From the NCBI RefSeq assembly GCF_001427865.1, contig NZ_LMHH01000002.1, forward strand, positions 329,501-393,500: a DNA stretch of 64,000 nt, in the 5' to 3' direction. The position numbers were made by a program, and so were the translations under genes. Positions 14,853 to 24,278 of this stretch are shown here, one piece after another (positions within the stretch are counted from its first letter, which is position 1; each line of letters starts with the position of its first letter). A model generated the notes under the pieces. That model searched no databases and was not told the origin of the DNA. It saw only the letters and a program-made list of their open reading frames with translations. The DNA comes from Altererythrobacter sp. Root672 (GTDB taxonomy: Bacteria; Pseudomonadota; Alphaproteobacteria; Sphingomonadales; Sphingomonadaceae).

Positions 14853-15785
14853 CTATCCCAGCAGGCCAAAGCACCAGAGCAGGATCGACTTCTGGGCGTG
14901 AATGCGGTTCTCCGCTTCATCGAAGACGACCGATTGCGGCCCTTCGAACACGCCGTCGCTCACTTCCTCTCCGACGTGCGCGGGCAGGCAGTGCAGGAAG
15001 CGGGCATCAGGCTTGGCGCGGGCCATCAAGGCTTCGTTGACCTGATAGGGAGCCATGGCGGCAAGCTTGGCTTCCGCATGCTCCTGGCCCATCGAGATCC
15101 AGGTGTCGGTCACCACGATATCGGCCCCCGAAACCGCCTCGACCGGATCGCGCCCCAGCGTCACTTTCGCGCCGCCAGCTCGGGCCTGGTCGATGTAGCT
15201 ACCGTCGGGATCGTAGCCTTGCGGCGTTCCGACGCGGACGTTGAACTTCATCAGTCCAGCCGCCTCGATGATCGAATGCAGCACGTTGTTGCCGTCGCCG
15301 AGCCAGGCGACTTCGAGGCCGGGCAGAGCCTTGCCCTGCTCGACCACGGTCAGCAGGTCGGCCACGATCTGGCACGGGTGCGACTGATCTGTCAGGCCGT
15401 TGATCACCGGCACCGAAGCGTAGCGCGCCATTTCCTCGATCTTGGCGTGGTCGTTGGTCCGAACCATGATCGCATCGGCCATGCGGCTGAGAACGCGGGC
15501 GGTATCCGCGATCGATTCCCCGCGGCCCAGCTGGGTAGTCCCCGCATCGAGAATCAGCGGCGTTCCGCCGAGTTGCCGGATGGCGATGTCAAAGCTGACG
15601 CGCGTACGGGTCGAGCTCTTTTCGAACACCATCGCCAGGACACGGCCTTCCAGCGGACGGTCGCTATCCACCCTCGCCTTCGGCCAGTCCTTACGGGCAG
15701 CCTTGCGGTCCTGCGCATCGTTGATCATCGCGGCAATCGCGTGACCCCCGGCATCGGACAGGTCGAGGAAGTGCCGCACGGGCAT
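14853..15785 (-). CDS. argF: Ornithine carbamoyltransferase
   Basis: A 310-residue enzyme of arginine biosynthesis: ornithine plus carbamoyl phosphate give citrulline. The carbamoyl-phosphate loop is [13 protein letters not shown] (residues 54-66), followed by [17 protein letters not shown] and the ornithine motif [18 protein letters not shown] is the mobile SMG loop. ATG 15785 overlaps the argD stop by one base (TGATG), showing translational coupling. Full-length. Confidence 0.95.
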   Translation of the reverse strand: MPVRHFLDLSDAGGHAIAAMINDAQDRKAARKDWPKARVDSDRPLEGRVLAMVFEKSSTRTRVSFDIAIRQLGGTPLILDAGTTQLGRGESIADTARVLSRMADAIMVRTNDHAKIEEMARYASVPVINGLTDQSHPCQIVADLLTVVEQGKALPGLEVAWLGDGNNVLHSIIEAAGLMKFNVRVGTPQGYDPDGSYIDQARAGGAKVTLGRDPVEAVSGADIVVTDTWISMGQEHAEAKLAAMAPYQVNEALMARAKPDARFLHCLPAHVGEEVSDGVFEGPQSVVFDEAENRIHAQKSILLWCFGLLG

Positions 15786-16975
15786 CAGCTGGCGTCCTGC
15801 GCCGGGAAGTCCGCCGCACCGGCCGACAGCTTGTCGAAGAACTCGTCGATCTCGGCGTCGCCGATGACCAGCGGCGGCAACAACCGCAGCGTACCGTCTC
15901 CCGCAGCGGCGGTGAGCAACTGATGGCGATCCCGCAGATGCTGCATCAGCGCGCGCGGTTCGACCTTGAGCTTGATGCCAAGCATCAGGCCCTTGCCCCG
16001 CACGCCTTCGAACAGTTCCGGATAGTTGCCGATGAACTGCTCGAGCCGGGTCCTGATCCGTTCGCCCTTGGCGATGACCTCGGCAAGGAACTCGTCGTTG
16101 GCGACGGCGTCGAGCACCGCGTTGCCTGCAGCTATGGCGAGCGGATTGCCGCCGTAAGTCGAACCGTGGGTGCCGAAGGTCATCCCCCGGGCCGCCTTCT
16201 CGGTCGCGAGGCAAGCGCCGAGCGGGAAGCCGCCGCCGATGCCCTTTGCCGTGGCCAGGATGTCCGGAGTTATGCCGTACTGCTCGTAAGCGTAGAACGT
16301 CCCGGTACGCGCGACGCCGGTCTGCACTTCGTCGAGAACCAACATCAGGTCGTGCTGGTCGGCCAGCTCGCGCAGGCCGCTCATGAATTCCTGCGAGGCA
16401 ACGCGAATGCCGCCTTCGCCCTGGATCGGCTCGACCAGGAAGCCCGCGGTGTGCGGACCGATGGCAGCCTTGGCGCCTTCCAGGTCGTCGAACTCGACGT
16501 AGCGGAAGCCGGGCAGGAGCGGGGCGAAGCCCTTGTGCATCTTCTCCTGGCTCGAGGCGCTGATGGTCGCCATCGTCCGGCCATGGAAGGCGTTGTTGAA
16601 GGTGATGAGCTCGAACCGCTCTTCGCTACCTTGGTACTGGTGGTAGGCGCGCGCCGTCTTGATCGCGGCCTCGACCGCTTCGGCGCCCGAATTGGTGAAG
16701 AACACGGTATCGGCGAAAGTCAGGTCGACCAGGCGCTGCGCCAGGCGTTCGCCTTGAGGACTGCCGTAGAGGTTCGACACGTGCATCAGCGTGGCAGCTT
16801 GATGCTGGATCGCTCCGATCAAGCCCTGGTGGGAATGGCCCAGCAGGTTGACCGCGATGCCGGCAGCAAAGTCGAGATAACGAGTGCCGTCTTCCGAGAT
16901 GAGGTGGCAGTGCTCACCGCGTACGGGCCGTACGTCGCACCGGGGGTAAACGGGCATGAGCGGCGTGATCGACAT
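15785..16975 (-). CDS. argD: Acetylornithine aminotransferase
   Basis: A 396-residue class III PLP aminotransferase. ATG 16975 is chosen since [20 protein letters not shown] is the usual family start; the frame is open 38 codons further upstream but runs through hairpins. Key parts: [18 protein letters not shown] (phosphate binding), [26 protein letters not shown] (PLP Asp) and [19 protein letters not shown] (Schiff-base Lys). It makes N-acetylornithine, and in many bacteria succinyl-diaminopimelate as well. It is the first gene of argD-argF-(hslO). Confidence 0.94.
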   Translation of the reverse strand: MSITPLMPVYPRCDVRPVRGEHCHLISEDGTRYLDFAAGIAVNLLGHSHQGLIGAIQHQAATLMHVSNLYGSPQGERLAQRLVDLTFADTVFFTNSGAEAVEAAIKTARAYHQYQGSEERFELITFNNAFHGRTMATISASSQEKMHKGFAPLLPGFRYVEFDDLEGAKAAIGPHTAGFLVEPIQGEGGIRVASQEFMSGLRELADQHDLMLVLDEVQTGVARTGTFYAYEQYGITPDILATAKGIGGGFPLGACLATEKAARGMTFGTHGSTYGGNPLAIAAGNAVLDAVANDEFLAEVIAKGERIRTRLEQFIGNYPELFEGVRGKGLMLGIKLKVEPRALMQHLRDRHQLLTAAAGDGTLRLLPPLVIGDAEIDEFFDKLSAGAADFPAQDAS

Positions 16976-17020
16976 GGCAACTGAATTCCTACCGACGCGC
17001 AATGGCGCAAACGACGAATG

Positions 17021-17122
17021 GCGGCTCCCCGAGAGTATCGGGGCAGCCGCCGGTTTTGTCCGTTTATGGTCTTGGCAGGGTCCGGTCAAACAACCGGACG
17101 ATGCGGGGGAGCAAGCTCCCCC
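17021..17122 (-). terminator. Cluster of three hairpins between the cold-shock gene and argD
   Basis: GGGGGAGC-AA-GCTCCCCC (17105-17122) starts 6 bases past the cold-shock stop and is the most likely terminator for it, though without a long T run. CCGGTCAAACAACCGG (17082-17097) and GCGGCTCCCCGA-GAGTA-TCGGGGCAGCCGC (17021-17050) follow. The last one has an 11-12 bp stem with one bulge and lies in the argD 5' leader, about 45 bases before its ATG, where it could act as an attenuator; on the forward strand it is followed by GGTTTTGT. Confidence 0.5.
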
Positions 17123-17128
17123 AGCGTG

Positions 17129-17878
17129 TCACTCTTGAACGGGCGCAAGGTTGACCGCCGAGAACTTACCTCGTCGGTCGACCTCGAGGTCGAACTGAAA
17201 GCGATCGCCTTCGTTGATGCCAGGCAGACCGGAACGCTCCACCGCGCTGATGTGGACGAAGGCATCTTCCTTGCCGTCGTCGCGCGTGATGAATCCGAAG
17301 CCCTTCATCGAATTGAAGAACTTCACCGTGCCGGTGGCCTTTTCGCCGGTCAGCTCGCGCTGAGGGCTGGTGGTCTTCGGCTCGGTCTTGATCACATCGC
17401 CGACAACCTGGAGGTCGGCCGCAGAGACCTTGCCACCACGATCGACGAGGTTGAACTGCAGTTCCTGACCTTCGGCCAGGCCTTCGAGACCAGCGCGTTC
17501 GACCTGGCTGATGTGGACGAACACGTCCTCACCGCCTTCATCACGCTGGATGAAGCCGAAGCCCTTTTGGCTGTTGAAGAATTTGACCTTGCCCTGGCCG
17601 GTGCCAACCACCTGCGCCGGCATGCCGCCGCCGCGCGGTGCACCACCGCCGCCGCCACGGTCGCCGCCGAAGCCGCCACGCGGTCCGCCGCCGCCAAATC
17701 CACCTTCGCGATTTCCGCCAAAGCGATCGCCGCCACCACCGAATCGGTCACCACCGGAACGCCAGTCGTCACCACCGAAACGGGGAGCTCCACCATCCGA
17801 GAATGGATCGAAACCCTCTTCGCCGAAACCGTCCCGCTTGTCGCGCCCCCGGCCGCGACGGCCTTTATCATAACCCAT
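17129..17878 (-). CDS. Two-domain cold-shock protein with Gly/Arg/Phe-rich (RGG/FGG) N-terminal tail
   Basis: A 249-residue protein. Residues 1-90 are low-complexity, rich in Gly, Arg, Asp and Phe (repeats such as DRFGGGGDRFGGN and GPRGGFGGDRGG). Two cold-shock domains follow: GKVKFFNSQKGFGFIQRDEG with DVFVHIS (about 96-160) and GTVKFFNSMKGFGFITRDDG with DAFVHIS (about 181-246); both keep RNP1 and RNP2. The family binds single-stranded RNA/DNA and melts mRNA structure; the two-domain form is usual in alphaproteobacteria, but the long glycine-rich tail is like RNA-binding tails that favour condensates. A 214 bp upstream gap to terC offers room for a structured cold-shock leader. Confidence 0.9.
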   Translation of the reverse strand: MGYDKGRRGRGRDKRDGFGEEGFDPFSDGGAPRFGGDDWRSGGDRFGGGGDRFGGNREGGFGGGGPRGGFGGDRGGGGGAPRGGGMPAQVVGTGQGKVKFFNSQKGFGFIQRDEGGEDVFVHISQVERAGLEGLAEGQELQFNLVDRGGKVSAADLQVVGDVIKTEPKTTSPQRELTGEKATGTVKFFNSMKGFGFITRDDGKEDAFVHISAVERSGLPGINEGDRFQFDLEVDRRGKFSAVNLAPVQE

Positions 17879-18092
17879 GAACTGTATTAACCTTCACTCG
17901 CTTCCATGTCCCCCCCGGAGAACGACCAACACCGTGCCGGACCATACATCATCCGGCGGGGCCTTGGCTCGCCTCTGGAGAGGACACCCTATAGCTTACT
18001 GAAAGCCATTGTGCGAACATTTTAAGATGCCTGACAAAGTATCGATTCAGGAGGCCTTGCCAGGCCGCAGAGCATGAGTATCAAGGCCTTCG

Positions 18093-18899
18093 ATGATTTC
18101 CCTGGCACTATTGTCCGATCCGGCCGCATGGCTCGCACTGTTCACCCTTGTCGTGCTCGAGGTAATTCTCGGCATCGACAACCTGATCTTTATCGCGATC
18201 CTTTCAAATAAACTTCCACCACACCAACAGCAAAAAGCAAGGCGGATCGGCCTTCTACTTGCATTAGGGATGAGAATTGGCCTGCTTTTGGTAATTGGCT
18301 GGCTGGTTACCTTGAAGGCGCCGCTGTTCGACTTGGGTATTTCAGGGAGCACGGGGCCTCACGGCGAGCCGACATTCGAAACGGCAATGTCTGGTCGTGA
18401 CCTGATTCTCTTGGCAGGCGGCCTGTTCCTGTTGTGGAAGGCGACCAAGGAAATCCATCACAACATGGTGCCCGAAGAGGATTCGGGCGAATTGCTCGAC
18501 AAGACCAAGGGCCCAGTGGCGCTCACCTTCGGCAGCGCGATCGTGCAGATCATCCTGCTCGACATGGTCTTCTCGGTCGATTCGATCCTTACCGCCGTCG
18601 GCATGACGGACGAGGTTCCGATCATGATCGCCGCCGTGATGATCACCGTCACCATCATGCTATTCGCTGCCGATCCGCTCGCGCGCTTCATCGACAAGAA
18701 CCCGACGCTCGTCATGTTGGCCCTGGCCTTCCTGGTCATGATTGGCCTGGTGCTGATCGCCGATGCCTTCGGCGTCCACGTGCCCAAGGGCTACATCTAC
18801 GCAGCGATGGGCTTCTCCGTCGGGGTCGAGTGCCTTAACATGGTCAAGCGCAACCGGCGCCTCCGGAAGGCCAAGGCCAGCGAAGGAAACGCGGCATGA
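18093..18899 (+). CDS. TerC-family integral membrane protein (Alx/TerC type)
   Basis: A 268-residue, about 7-9 segment membrane protein. The family motifs are plain: [20 protein letters not shown] near the start and [17 protein letters not shown] in the middle, each with the conserved Asp in a membrane helix. TerC proteins are linked to metal (Mn2+) export or loading of exported metalloproteins and to tellurite resistance. No yybP-ykoY-type riboswitch was seen upstream. Its stop overlaps the next gene as ATGA. Transcribed divergently from the cold-shock gene. Confidence 0.9.
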   Translation: MISLALLSDPAAWLALFTLVVLEVILGIDNLIFIAILSNKLPPHQQQKARRIGLLLALGMRIGLLLVIGWLVTLKAPLFDLGISGSTGPHGEPTFETAMSGRDLILLAGGLFLLWKATKEIHHNMVPEEDSGELLDKTKGPVALTFGSAIVQIILLDMVFSVDSILTAVGMTDEVPIMIAAVMITVTIMLFAADPLARFIDKNPTLVMLALAFLVMIGLVLIADAFGVHVPKGYIYAAMGFSVGVECLNMVKRNRRLRKAKASEGNAA

Positions 18900-19336
18900 G
18901 CGATTTCAGGAAAGTCACCGATTCGTTCTGGGCCAGCCCGCAGATCGGCCTTTCCGATGTCGCCGAGGCCCGCATGCTCGGGTTCACCCTGATCATCAAC
19001 AATCGCCCCGAAGGCGAAGTCGATGACCAGACCTCTGGGCGAGAGATTGCGGAGGCCACTCATGCGGCCGGGATGGACTATTGCGCCATTCCCGTGACCC
19101 CCGGCGGCTTCAGCGAAAGCCAGGTCGATGCCATGGTCACGGCCATCGATGGCGCCCGCGGACCGGTGCTCGCCTACTGCCGCTCCGGTACCCGCTCGAC
19201 CTTACTGTGGTCGCTCGCGCAAGCTGCGCGCGGTATGGCTCCGGAGGATATCACGGCTGCCGCGGCCGGGGCGGGCTACGACGTTGGTCCCATTCGACCA
19301 CTCATCGACACGCTCATCGCTCGCCGTCAGGGCTGA
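18896..19336 (+). CDS. TIGR01244-family sulfur transferase / DUF442 phosphatase-like protein
   Basis: A 146-residue single-domain protein. [20 protein letters not shown] and [13 protein letters not shown] are the N-terminal signature of the DUF442 fold; the P-loop [15 protein letters not shown] has the catalytic Cys and Arg of cysteine-dependent phosphatases and sulfurtransferases. It corresponds to the N-terminal domain of Blh proteins, which are otherwise attached to the MBL-fold hydrolase of the kind at position 1-183. Coupled to terC by an ATGA overlap. Substrate unknown. Confidence 0.88.
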   Translation: MSDFRKVTDSFWASPQIGLSDVAEARMLGFTLIINNRPEGEVDDQTSGREIAEATHAAGMDYCAIPVTPGGFSESQVDAMVTAIDGARGPVLAYCRSGTRSTLLWSLAQAARGMAPEDITAAAAGAGYDVGPIRPLIDTLIARRQG

Positions 19337-19392
19337 GCCCGGCTCCACGTTCTACTGGTAAGGCCACGGCCTCGCCCTGTGGCGATGCTGCA

Positions 19393-19426
19393 CAAAAAAA
19401 GGGGGCCGGAGCTTGGCTCCGGCCCT
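19393..19426 (-). terminator. Rho-independent terminator of glnK-amtB
   Basis: On the reverse strand GGGCCGGAGC-CAA-GCTCCGGCCC is followed by CCTTTTTTTGTG: a 10 bp perfect stem and a T7 run, 71 bases after the amtB stop. It also faces the end of the sulfur transferase gene on the other strand. Confidence 0.9.
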
Positions 19427-19496
19427 CATAGGCTACGTTCGCAGGAGGAACGTCGGTAGGCGGACCGGGGAAGGAGTACCCGGCCCGCCAAGCTCG

Positions 19497-20888
19497 TTAG
19501 TTGTAGGCGCGCTCTCCGTGCTCGCCGATGTCGAGACCTTCGATTTCGGTCTGTTCCGACACCCGCAGGCCGGTGACTGCCTTGGCAATGTAGATCGCGA
19601 TGGCCGTGCCAACCGAGGAGATGACGATCGTCGCGAGGACGGTCTTCACCTGGGTGACCAGCTGCGCACCGATCACGAAGTCGTCGCCACCCGGTCCGCC
19701 GAGAGCCGGCGAGAACACGATGCCGGTGCCGATGGCGCCGATGATGCCGCCGATGCCGTGGATGCCGAAGGCGTCGAGCGAGTCGTCATAACCGAGAGCC
19801 GGCTTGAGCTTGGCGACTGCGAAGTAGCAGACCACCGAAGCCACCGCGCCGAGCACGATCGCACCGAACGGGCCCGAGTTACCGGCTGCCGGGGTGACCG
19901 CGACCAGACCGGCGACGATACCCGAGCAGAAGCCCAGCGCCGAACCCTTGTGGCCCATGACGCGCTCGGTCAGCATCCAGAAGAGGCCAGCCGAAGCGGT
20001 AGCAACGAACGTGTTGATCATGGCGAGCGCGGCCGAGCCATTGGCTTCGAGCGCCGAACCGGCGTTGAAGCCGAACCAGCCCACCCACAGCAGGCCGGTG
20101 CCGACCATGGTCAGCGTCAGGCTGTGCGGCGGCATCGGTTCGGTCGGGTAGCCACGACGCTTGCCGAGGATCAGCGCGGCAACCAGCGCCGAGACACCGG
20201 CGTTGATGTGCACCACGGTGCCGCCGGCGAAGTCGAGAGCGCCCATCACGAAGAACACGCCACGGGCTTCCCAGACCATGTGCGCGATCGGGAAGTAGAC
20301 GATCGTCAGCCAGATGGCGACGAACACCATTACCGCCGAGAACTTCATGCGCTCGACAACCGAGCCCAGGACGAGCGCCGCGGTGATTGCCGCGAAGGTC
20401 ATCTGGAAGCAGATGAAGATGTATTCCGAGATGACTTCGTCGGTGAAGGTCGCGGCAGTCGAGTCAGGCGTGACGCCGGCGAGGAAGAACTTGCCCCAGC
20501 TGATGAACTGGTTGCCTTCAGGGCCGAACGCGAGACCGTAGCCCCACATCACCCAGACGAGCATGGCGAGAGCGGCAGTGGCGCCGATCTGGGTCATGGT
20601 CGAAAGCATGTTCTTCGAACGGGTCAGGCCGCCGTAGAACAGCGCCAGGCCCGGGAGGATCATCAACAGCACGAGGATCGTGGAGGTCATCATCCAGGCG
20701 TTGTTGCCGGGGTTGGGAACGGCCGCAGCCGCTTCGGCCACAGGCGCGGCGACTTCGGCCGGAACGGCGGTGACGGCAGTGACAGCCGCGTCGGTTACGG
20801 CCTCAGCCGTTTCCGCGGCCCAGGCGGCAGTGGCAGCGACCATCGACGTAGCAATCGCGCCCGCGCCCCAAAGAAGTTTTCGGATCAT
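19497..20888 (-). CDS. amtB: Ammonium transporter AmtB
   Basis: A 463-residue channel of the Amt/Rh family, with a cleavable signal peptide (MIRKLLWGAGAIATSMVAAT and AWA) and an Ala/Val/Glu-rich linker before the first of 11 membrane helices. The selectivity region LALFYGGLTRSKN, the twin histidines in FAGGTVVHINAG and FGIHGIGGIIGAIGTG, and ALGYDDSLDAFGIH are all present. ATG 20888 is chosen because GAGGGGTAAC precedes it. It trimerises and is closed by the P-II protein encoded 29 bp upstream. Both genes share the sigma-54 promoter upstream of glnK. Confidence 0.95.
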   Translation of the reverse strand: MIRKLLWGAGAIATSMVAATAAWAAETAEAVTDAAVTAVTAVPAEVAAPVAEAAAAVPNPGNNAWMMTSTILVLLMILPGLALFYGGLTRSKNMLSTMTQIGATAALAMLVWVMWGYGLAFGPEGNQFISWGKFFLAGVTPDSTAATFTDEVISEYIFICFQMTFAAITAALVLGSVVERMKFSAVMVFVAIWLTIVYFPIAHMVWEARGVFFVMGALDFAGGTVVHINAGVSALVAALILGKRRGYPTEPMPPHSLTLTMVGTGLLWVGWFGFNAGSALEANGSAALAMINTFVATASAGLFWMLTERVMGHKGSALGFCSGIVAGLVAVTPAAGNSGPFGAIVLGAVASVVCYFAVAKLKPALGYDDSLDAFGIHGIGGIIGAIGTGIVFSPALGGPGGDDFVIGAQLVTQVKTVLATIVISSVGTAIAIYIAKAVTGLRVSEQTEIEGLDIGEHGERAYN

Positions 20889-20917
20889 AGTGTTACCCCT
20901 CATGTCCAAGGTGCGGC

Positions 20918-21325
<408 letters not shown>

Positions 21326-21368
21326 TCAGATTGGCGCGTTTCGCGCAAGCTCGCCGCGATCTGCCTGA

Positions 21369-21387
21369 CGCCGGGAACTTCCCGGCG
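21369..21387. other. Perfect short hairpin (CGCCGGGAA-C-TTCCCGGCG)
   Basis: A 9 bp inverted repeat with a one-base centre, located 28 bases past the stop of the EEP hydrolase on the reverse strand. It lacks a T run on the reverse strand, so it is a weak terminator candidate at best. Confidence 0.4.
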
Positions 21388-21414
21388 CCCTAATAATGTG
21401 CATTTGCCTATTTT

Positions 21415-22125
21415 TTAGGCAGAGAGCCTGAGCGTTGCGCGAACCGGCAGGTGATCGGATGCGACGGCCGCCAGCGCGCTGTGATGGACGTGGGTGTTGT
21501 CGCACGCCCACTCCGAAGAATGCACGATCCGATCCAGCGGAGCGATCGGCCGGCGGCTGGGGAAGCTGTTGCCGATCATGGGGGTCTGCCAGCCAGAGCC
21601 GAACTCGCGCATGACACCCTTGGTGCGGCCCCACTGGTTGAAGTCGCCCATCAGCACGGTCGGGCACGAGGTTTCGCAGTGGCCGCAGTGATGCAGCATT
21701 GCCTTGATCTGATCGCGCCTGAGCAGTCCCGACAAGTCGAGATGCGCGCCGAGTACGCGGATGCGTTGGCCTTCAAACAGCAGATCGGCCCGCACCGCTC
21801 CGCGCGGCTCGAGCGTCGGAAGGTGCAACGCCTCGGCATCGACGACCTCGATGTCCCTGCGCACCAGCAGGGCATTGCCGTGCCAGCCAAGGCTACGGGC
21901 TCGTTTGTTGACTGGAGCTGCCCGCCAGGGCGTTTCGTCGAGCAGCGCCTTGGGCAGGATGCTCTCCCGTTCGCCAAATCGCCGGTCGGCCTCCTGCAGC
22001 GCGATCACATCGGCGTGCAGTTCACGCAGGACCGAAATGATCCTGTCGGGATCGCGGCGGCCATCGACCCCCACGCCCTTGTGGATGTTATAGCTGGCGA
22101 AGGTGAGCTGCACTGCGCGGTTCAA
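21415..22125 (-). CDS. Endonuclease/exonuclease/phosphatase (EEP) family hydrolase
   Basis: A 236-residue protein with the EEP core in order: FASYNIHKGVGVDGRRDPDR (Asn), IALQEADRRFG (metal Glu), GNALLVRRDI, LGAHLDLSG (His/Asp), LMGDFNQWG (Asp-x-Asn) and AVASDHLPVRATL (final Asp-His). All catalytic residues are there. No signal peptide. The order of motifs fits DNase I-like phosphodiesterases of the YbhP/MglB-hydrolase type; the true substrate (nucleic acid, lipid or sugar phosphate) cannot be told. It follows the oxidase-like gene with a 6 bp gap. Confidence 0.88.
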   Translation of the reverse strand: MNRAVQLTFASYNIHKGVGVDGRRDPDRIISVLRELHADVIALQEADRRFGERESILPKALLDETPWRAAPVNKRARSLGWHGNALLVRRDIEVVDAEALHLPTLEPRGAVRADLLFEGQRIRVLGAHLDLSGLLRRDQIKAMLHHCGHCETSCPTVLMGDFNQWGRTKGVMREFGSGWQTPMIGNSFPSRRPIAPLDRIVHSSEWACDNTHVHHSALAAVASDHLPVRATLRLSA

Positions 22126-22131
22126 CGCTCG

Positions 22132-22707
22132 CTAGTCGGGAATGGTGCCCGGATCGCCGGCAATATAACGATCGGTGGCGCGGGCGGGCAATCCGTCGAT
22201 GCTCTCGCGCCTGGTGCGGTATTTCCCGGCCCACTCGCGCGGATCGGCCTGGGCGTGATGCTTGAGCAGCGTTGGGCGTTCGCGCTGAAGCTCCATGATG
22301 GGCACGCCGTAACCGCAGCTGGTTTGCACGCTCTCGACCTGGATATCGAAGATCTGCCGCGTGCCGGGCAGCATGGTGAAGTGAGCCGCTAACTCATCCC
22401 AACCGCGATCCCATGGCACGACCGGCTCGCCTCGCCCATAAATCCGCAGGATCAGCGCCGGCTGCTGGAAATTGCAGAACATGAGCGTGATGCGCCCATC
22501 AGCCAGCAGGTGGGCGTTGGTCTCGTTTCCCGAGCCGCCGAGGTCGAGATAAGCCACGCGCGTCGGCGAGAGGATGCGGAAGCAGTCGTAGCCCTTGGGG
22601 CTCAGGTTGATGCGAGCATCTTCGGCAGCCGTGGCGACGAAGAACACCGGCTGCGCGGTAATCATCGCCGCGTGCTTTTCGTTCAGCGCTTCGAAGAACT
22701 CAGCCAT
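22132..22707 (-). CDS. Pyridoxamine 5'-phosphate oxidase-like flavin-binding protein
   Basis: A 191-residue split-barrel protein. FVATAAEDARINLSPKGYDC is the flavin-phosphate binding strand pair, followed by AYLDLGGSGNETNAHLLADG and ITLMFCNFQQPALILRIYGR, which define the PNPOx-like group often called DUF-type pyridoxamine oxidase family. The C-terminal region (SCGYGVPIMELQRERPTLLK) is specific to this subgroup. Substrate unknown; members bind FMN or F420. A strong hairpin abuts its start codon. Confidence 0.85.
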   Translation of the reverse strand: MAEFFEALNEKHAAMITAQPVFFVATAAEDARINLSPKGYDCFRILSPTRVAYLDLGGSGNETNAHLLADGRITLMFCNFQQPALILRIYGRGEPVVPWDRGWDELAAHFTMLPGTRQIFDIQVESVQTSCGYGVPIMELQRERPTLLKHHAQADPREWAGKYRTRRESIDGLPARATDRYIAGDPGTIPD

Positions 22708-22708
22708 G

Positions 22709-22732
22709 GCGCCGGGCTAAGTCACCCGGCGC
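22709..22732 (-). promoter_or_regulatory. Hairpin abutting the start codon of the PNPOx-like gene
   Basis: GCGCCGGG-TGACTTAG-CCCGGCGC, an 8 bp GC-only stem lying between the prfC stop (22744) and the ATG at 22707, which begins directly after it on the reverse strand. No T run follows. No Shine-Dalgarno sequence is seen, so the hairpin may hinder independent initiation. Confidence 0.45.
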
Positions 22733-22743
22733 GGGAGCGCAAG

Positions 22744-24267
22744 TTAGCGCTCCTTGGTCGCGCCAAAGTTGAGGTCGGGATTCTTTTCCTGCTGGTAGCC
22801 GACGTCCCACGGCGACTTGGCCAGGAACACCGGATCGCCATCACGGTCGCGCGCGAGGTTGGCGCGGTTGAAGTTCTCGAAGTTCTTGAGCGCTTCGGGC
22901 GAGCCCTTGAGCCAGCGCGCGGTAGCGAAGGGCGACGCCTCCAGCGAAGCCTCAACCTTGTATTCGGCCGACAGGCGCGAGATGAGCACGTCGAGCTGCA
23001 GCTGGCCGACCACACCGACAATCCACTGGCTGCCGAATTCAGGATAGAAGACCTGGATCACGCCCTCTTCACTGAGATCATCGAGCGCCTTGCGCAGTTG
23101 CTTGGTCTTGGTCGGATCCTTGAGCTGGACGCGGCGCAGGATTTCCGGGGCGAAGTTAGGCAGGCCCGTGAAGCGGACCTGGTTCTTTTCCGACAAGGTG
23201 TCGCCCACGCGAAGCGTGCCGTGATTGGGAATGCCGATAATGTCACCCGCCTCGGCAGTGTCGGCCAGTTCGCGGTCCTGGGCAAAGAACAGGATCGGCG
23301 AATGGACTGCGATCGGCTTGCCTAGCCCTGACGGGATCAGCTTCATCCCGCGCTTGAAGGTGCCGGAGACCATGCGCATGAACGCGATACGGTCACGGTG
23401 CTGCGGGTCCATGTTGGCCTGGACCTTGAACACGAAGCCGGTGACTTCATCGAAGCTCGGTTCGATCGGGCCGGCATCGGAAGGCTGCGGCCGCGGCGGC
23501 GGGGCAAGGCGGGCGATGGCGTCGATCAACTCGGTCACGCCGAAGTTCTTCAAGGCCGAACCGAAGTAGACCGGAGTCAGATCGCCATGGCGATAGGCCT
23601 CGAGATTGAATTCCGGATAGCCGTGCTGCGCCAGCTCGAGTTCCTCGGCCATATGGCCGGTCAATTCGACGTTGGAGTCACGCTTGCCGAGGAATTCCTT
23701 GCTCGGCCCTTCCGGGCGGCTGACCGTTCCCGTGCCGAAGTCCATCACGCCTTCGAACACGCCGCCCATCCCGATCGGCCAGGATTGCGGGCTGACGTCG
23801 AGCGCCAGGGTGTCGGCCACTTCGTCGAGCAGGTCGAACACCGGCTTGCCTTCGCGGTCGACCTTGTTGACGAAGGTGATGATCGGGACCGAGCGCAGGC
23901 GGCACACTTCGAACAGCTTGCGCGTCTGGGGCTCGATGCCCTTGGCGGCGTCGATCACCATGATTGCGGAATCGACCGCCGTCAGCGTGCGGTAAGTGTC
24001 TTCCGAGAAGTCTTCGTGGCCCGGAGTGTCGAGCAGGTTGAAGGTGATACCGTCGCGCTCAAACGTCATCACCGAGCTGGTGACGGAAATCCCGCGCTGC
24101 TGTTCAATCTTCATCCAGTCCGAACGCGCACGGCGAGCGGCGCCCCGCGCTTTTACTTCGCCGGCGAGATGGATGGCGCCGCCCTGCAGCAGCAGCTTCT
24201 CGGTCAGCGTGGTCTTACCCGCGTCAGGGTGAGAGATGATCGCGAAGGTACGGCGGTTGGAAGTCAT
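22744..24267 (-). CDS. prfC: Peptide chain release factor 3
   Basis: A 507-residue translational GTPase that recycles RF1/RF2 after peptide release. G motifs: SHPDAGKTTLTEKLLL (G1), GISVTSSVMTFE (switch I), DTPGHEDFSEDTYRTL (G3), FVNKVDREG (G4). The RF3-specific HLAGEVKARGAARRARSDWM stretch after G1 and the C-terminal KAFEYKVEASLE-like region (EYKVEASLEASPFATARWLK) are present. ATG 24267 gives the usual MTSNRRTFAIISHPDAGKTT start. Confidence 0.95.
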   Translation of the reverse strand: MTSNRRTFAIISHPDAGKTTLTEKLLLQGGAIHLAGEVKARGAARRARSDWMKIEQQRGISVTSSVMTFERDGITFNLLDTPGHEDFSEDTYRTLTAVDSAIMVIDAAKGIEPQTRKLFEVCRLRSVPIITFVNKVDREGKPVFDLLDEVADTLALDVSPQSWPIGMGGVFEGVMDFGTGTVSRPEGPSKEFLGKRDSNVELTGHMAEELELAQHGYPEFNLEAYRHGDLTPVYFGSALKNFGVTELIDAIARLAPPPRPQPSDAGPIEPSFDEVTGFVFKVQANMDPQHRDRIAFMRMVSGTFKRGMKLIPSGLGKPIAVHSPILFFAQDRELADTAEAGDIIGIPNHGTLRVGDTLSEKNQVRFTGLPNFAPEILRRVQLKDPTKTKQLRKALDDLSEEGVIQVFYPEFGSQWIVGVVGQLQLDVLISRLSAEYKVEASLEASPFATARWLKGSPEALKNFENFNRANLARDRDGDPVFLAKSPWDVGYQQEKNPDLNFGATKER

Positions 24268-24278
24268 GGGGGGCGCCC

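Noticed and set aside
17129-17890. Forward-strand open frame opposite the cold-shock gene (Ala/Thr-rich protein)
   Set aside because: It is the complement of the GGC-rich tail and cold-shock domains; the reverse strand carries two clear CSD motifs.
17879-18092. Gap before terC examined for a Mn2+ riboswitch
   Set aside because: None of the conserved blocks found at 47480-47612 occurs here.
21331-21350. Palindrome GCGCG-TTT-CGCGC as NtrC enhancer of glnK
   Set aside because: It lacks the GCAC...GTGC ends of NtrC sites and lies only about 15 bp from the -24 element, too close for an enhancer.
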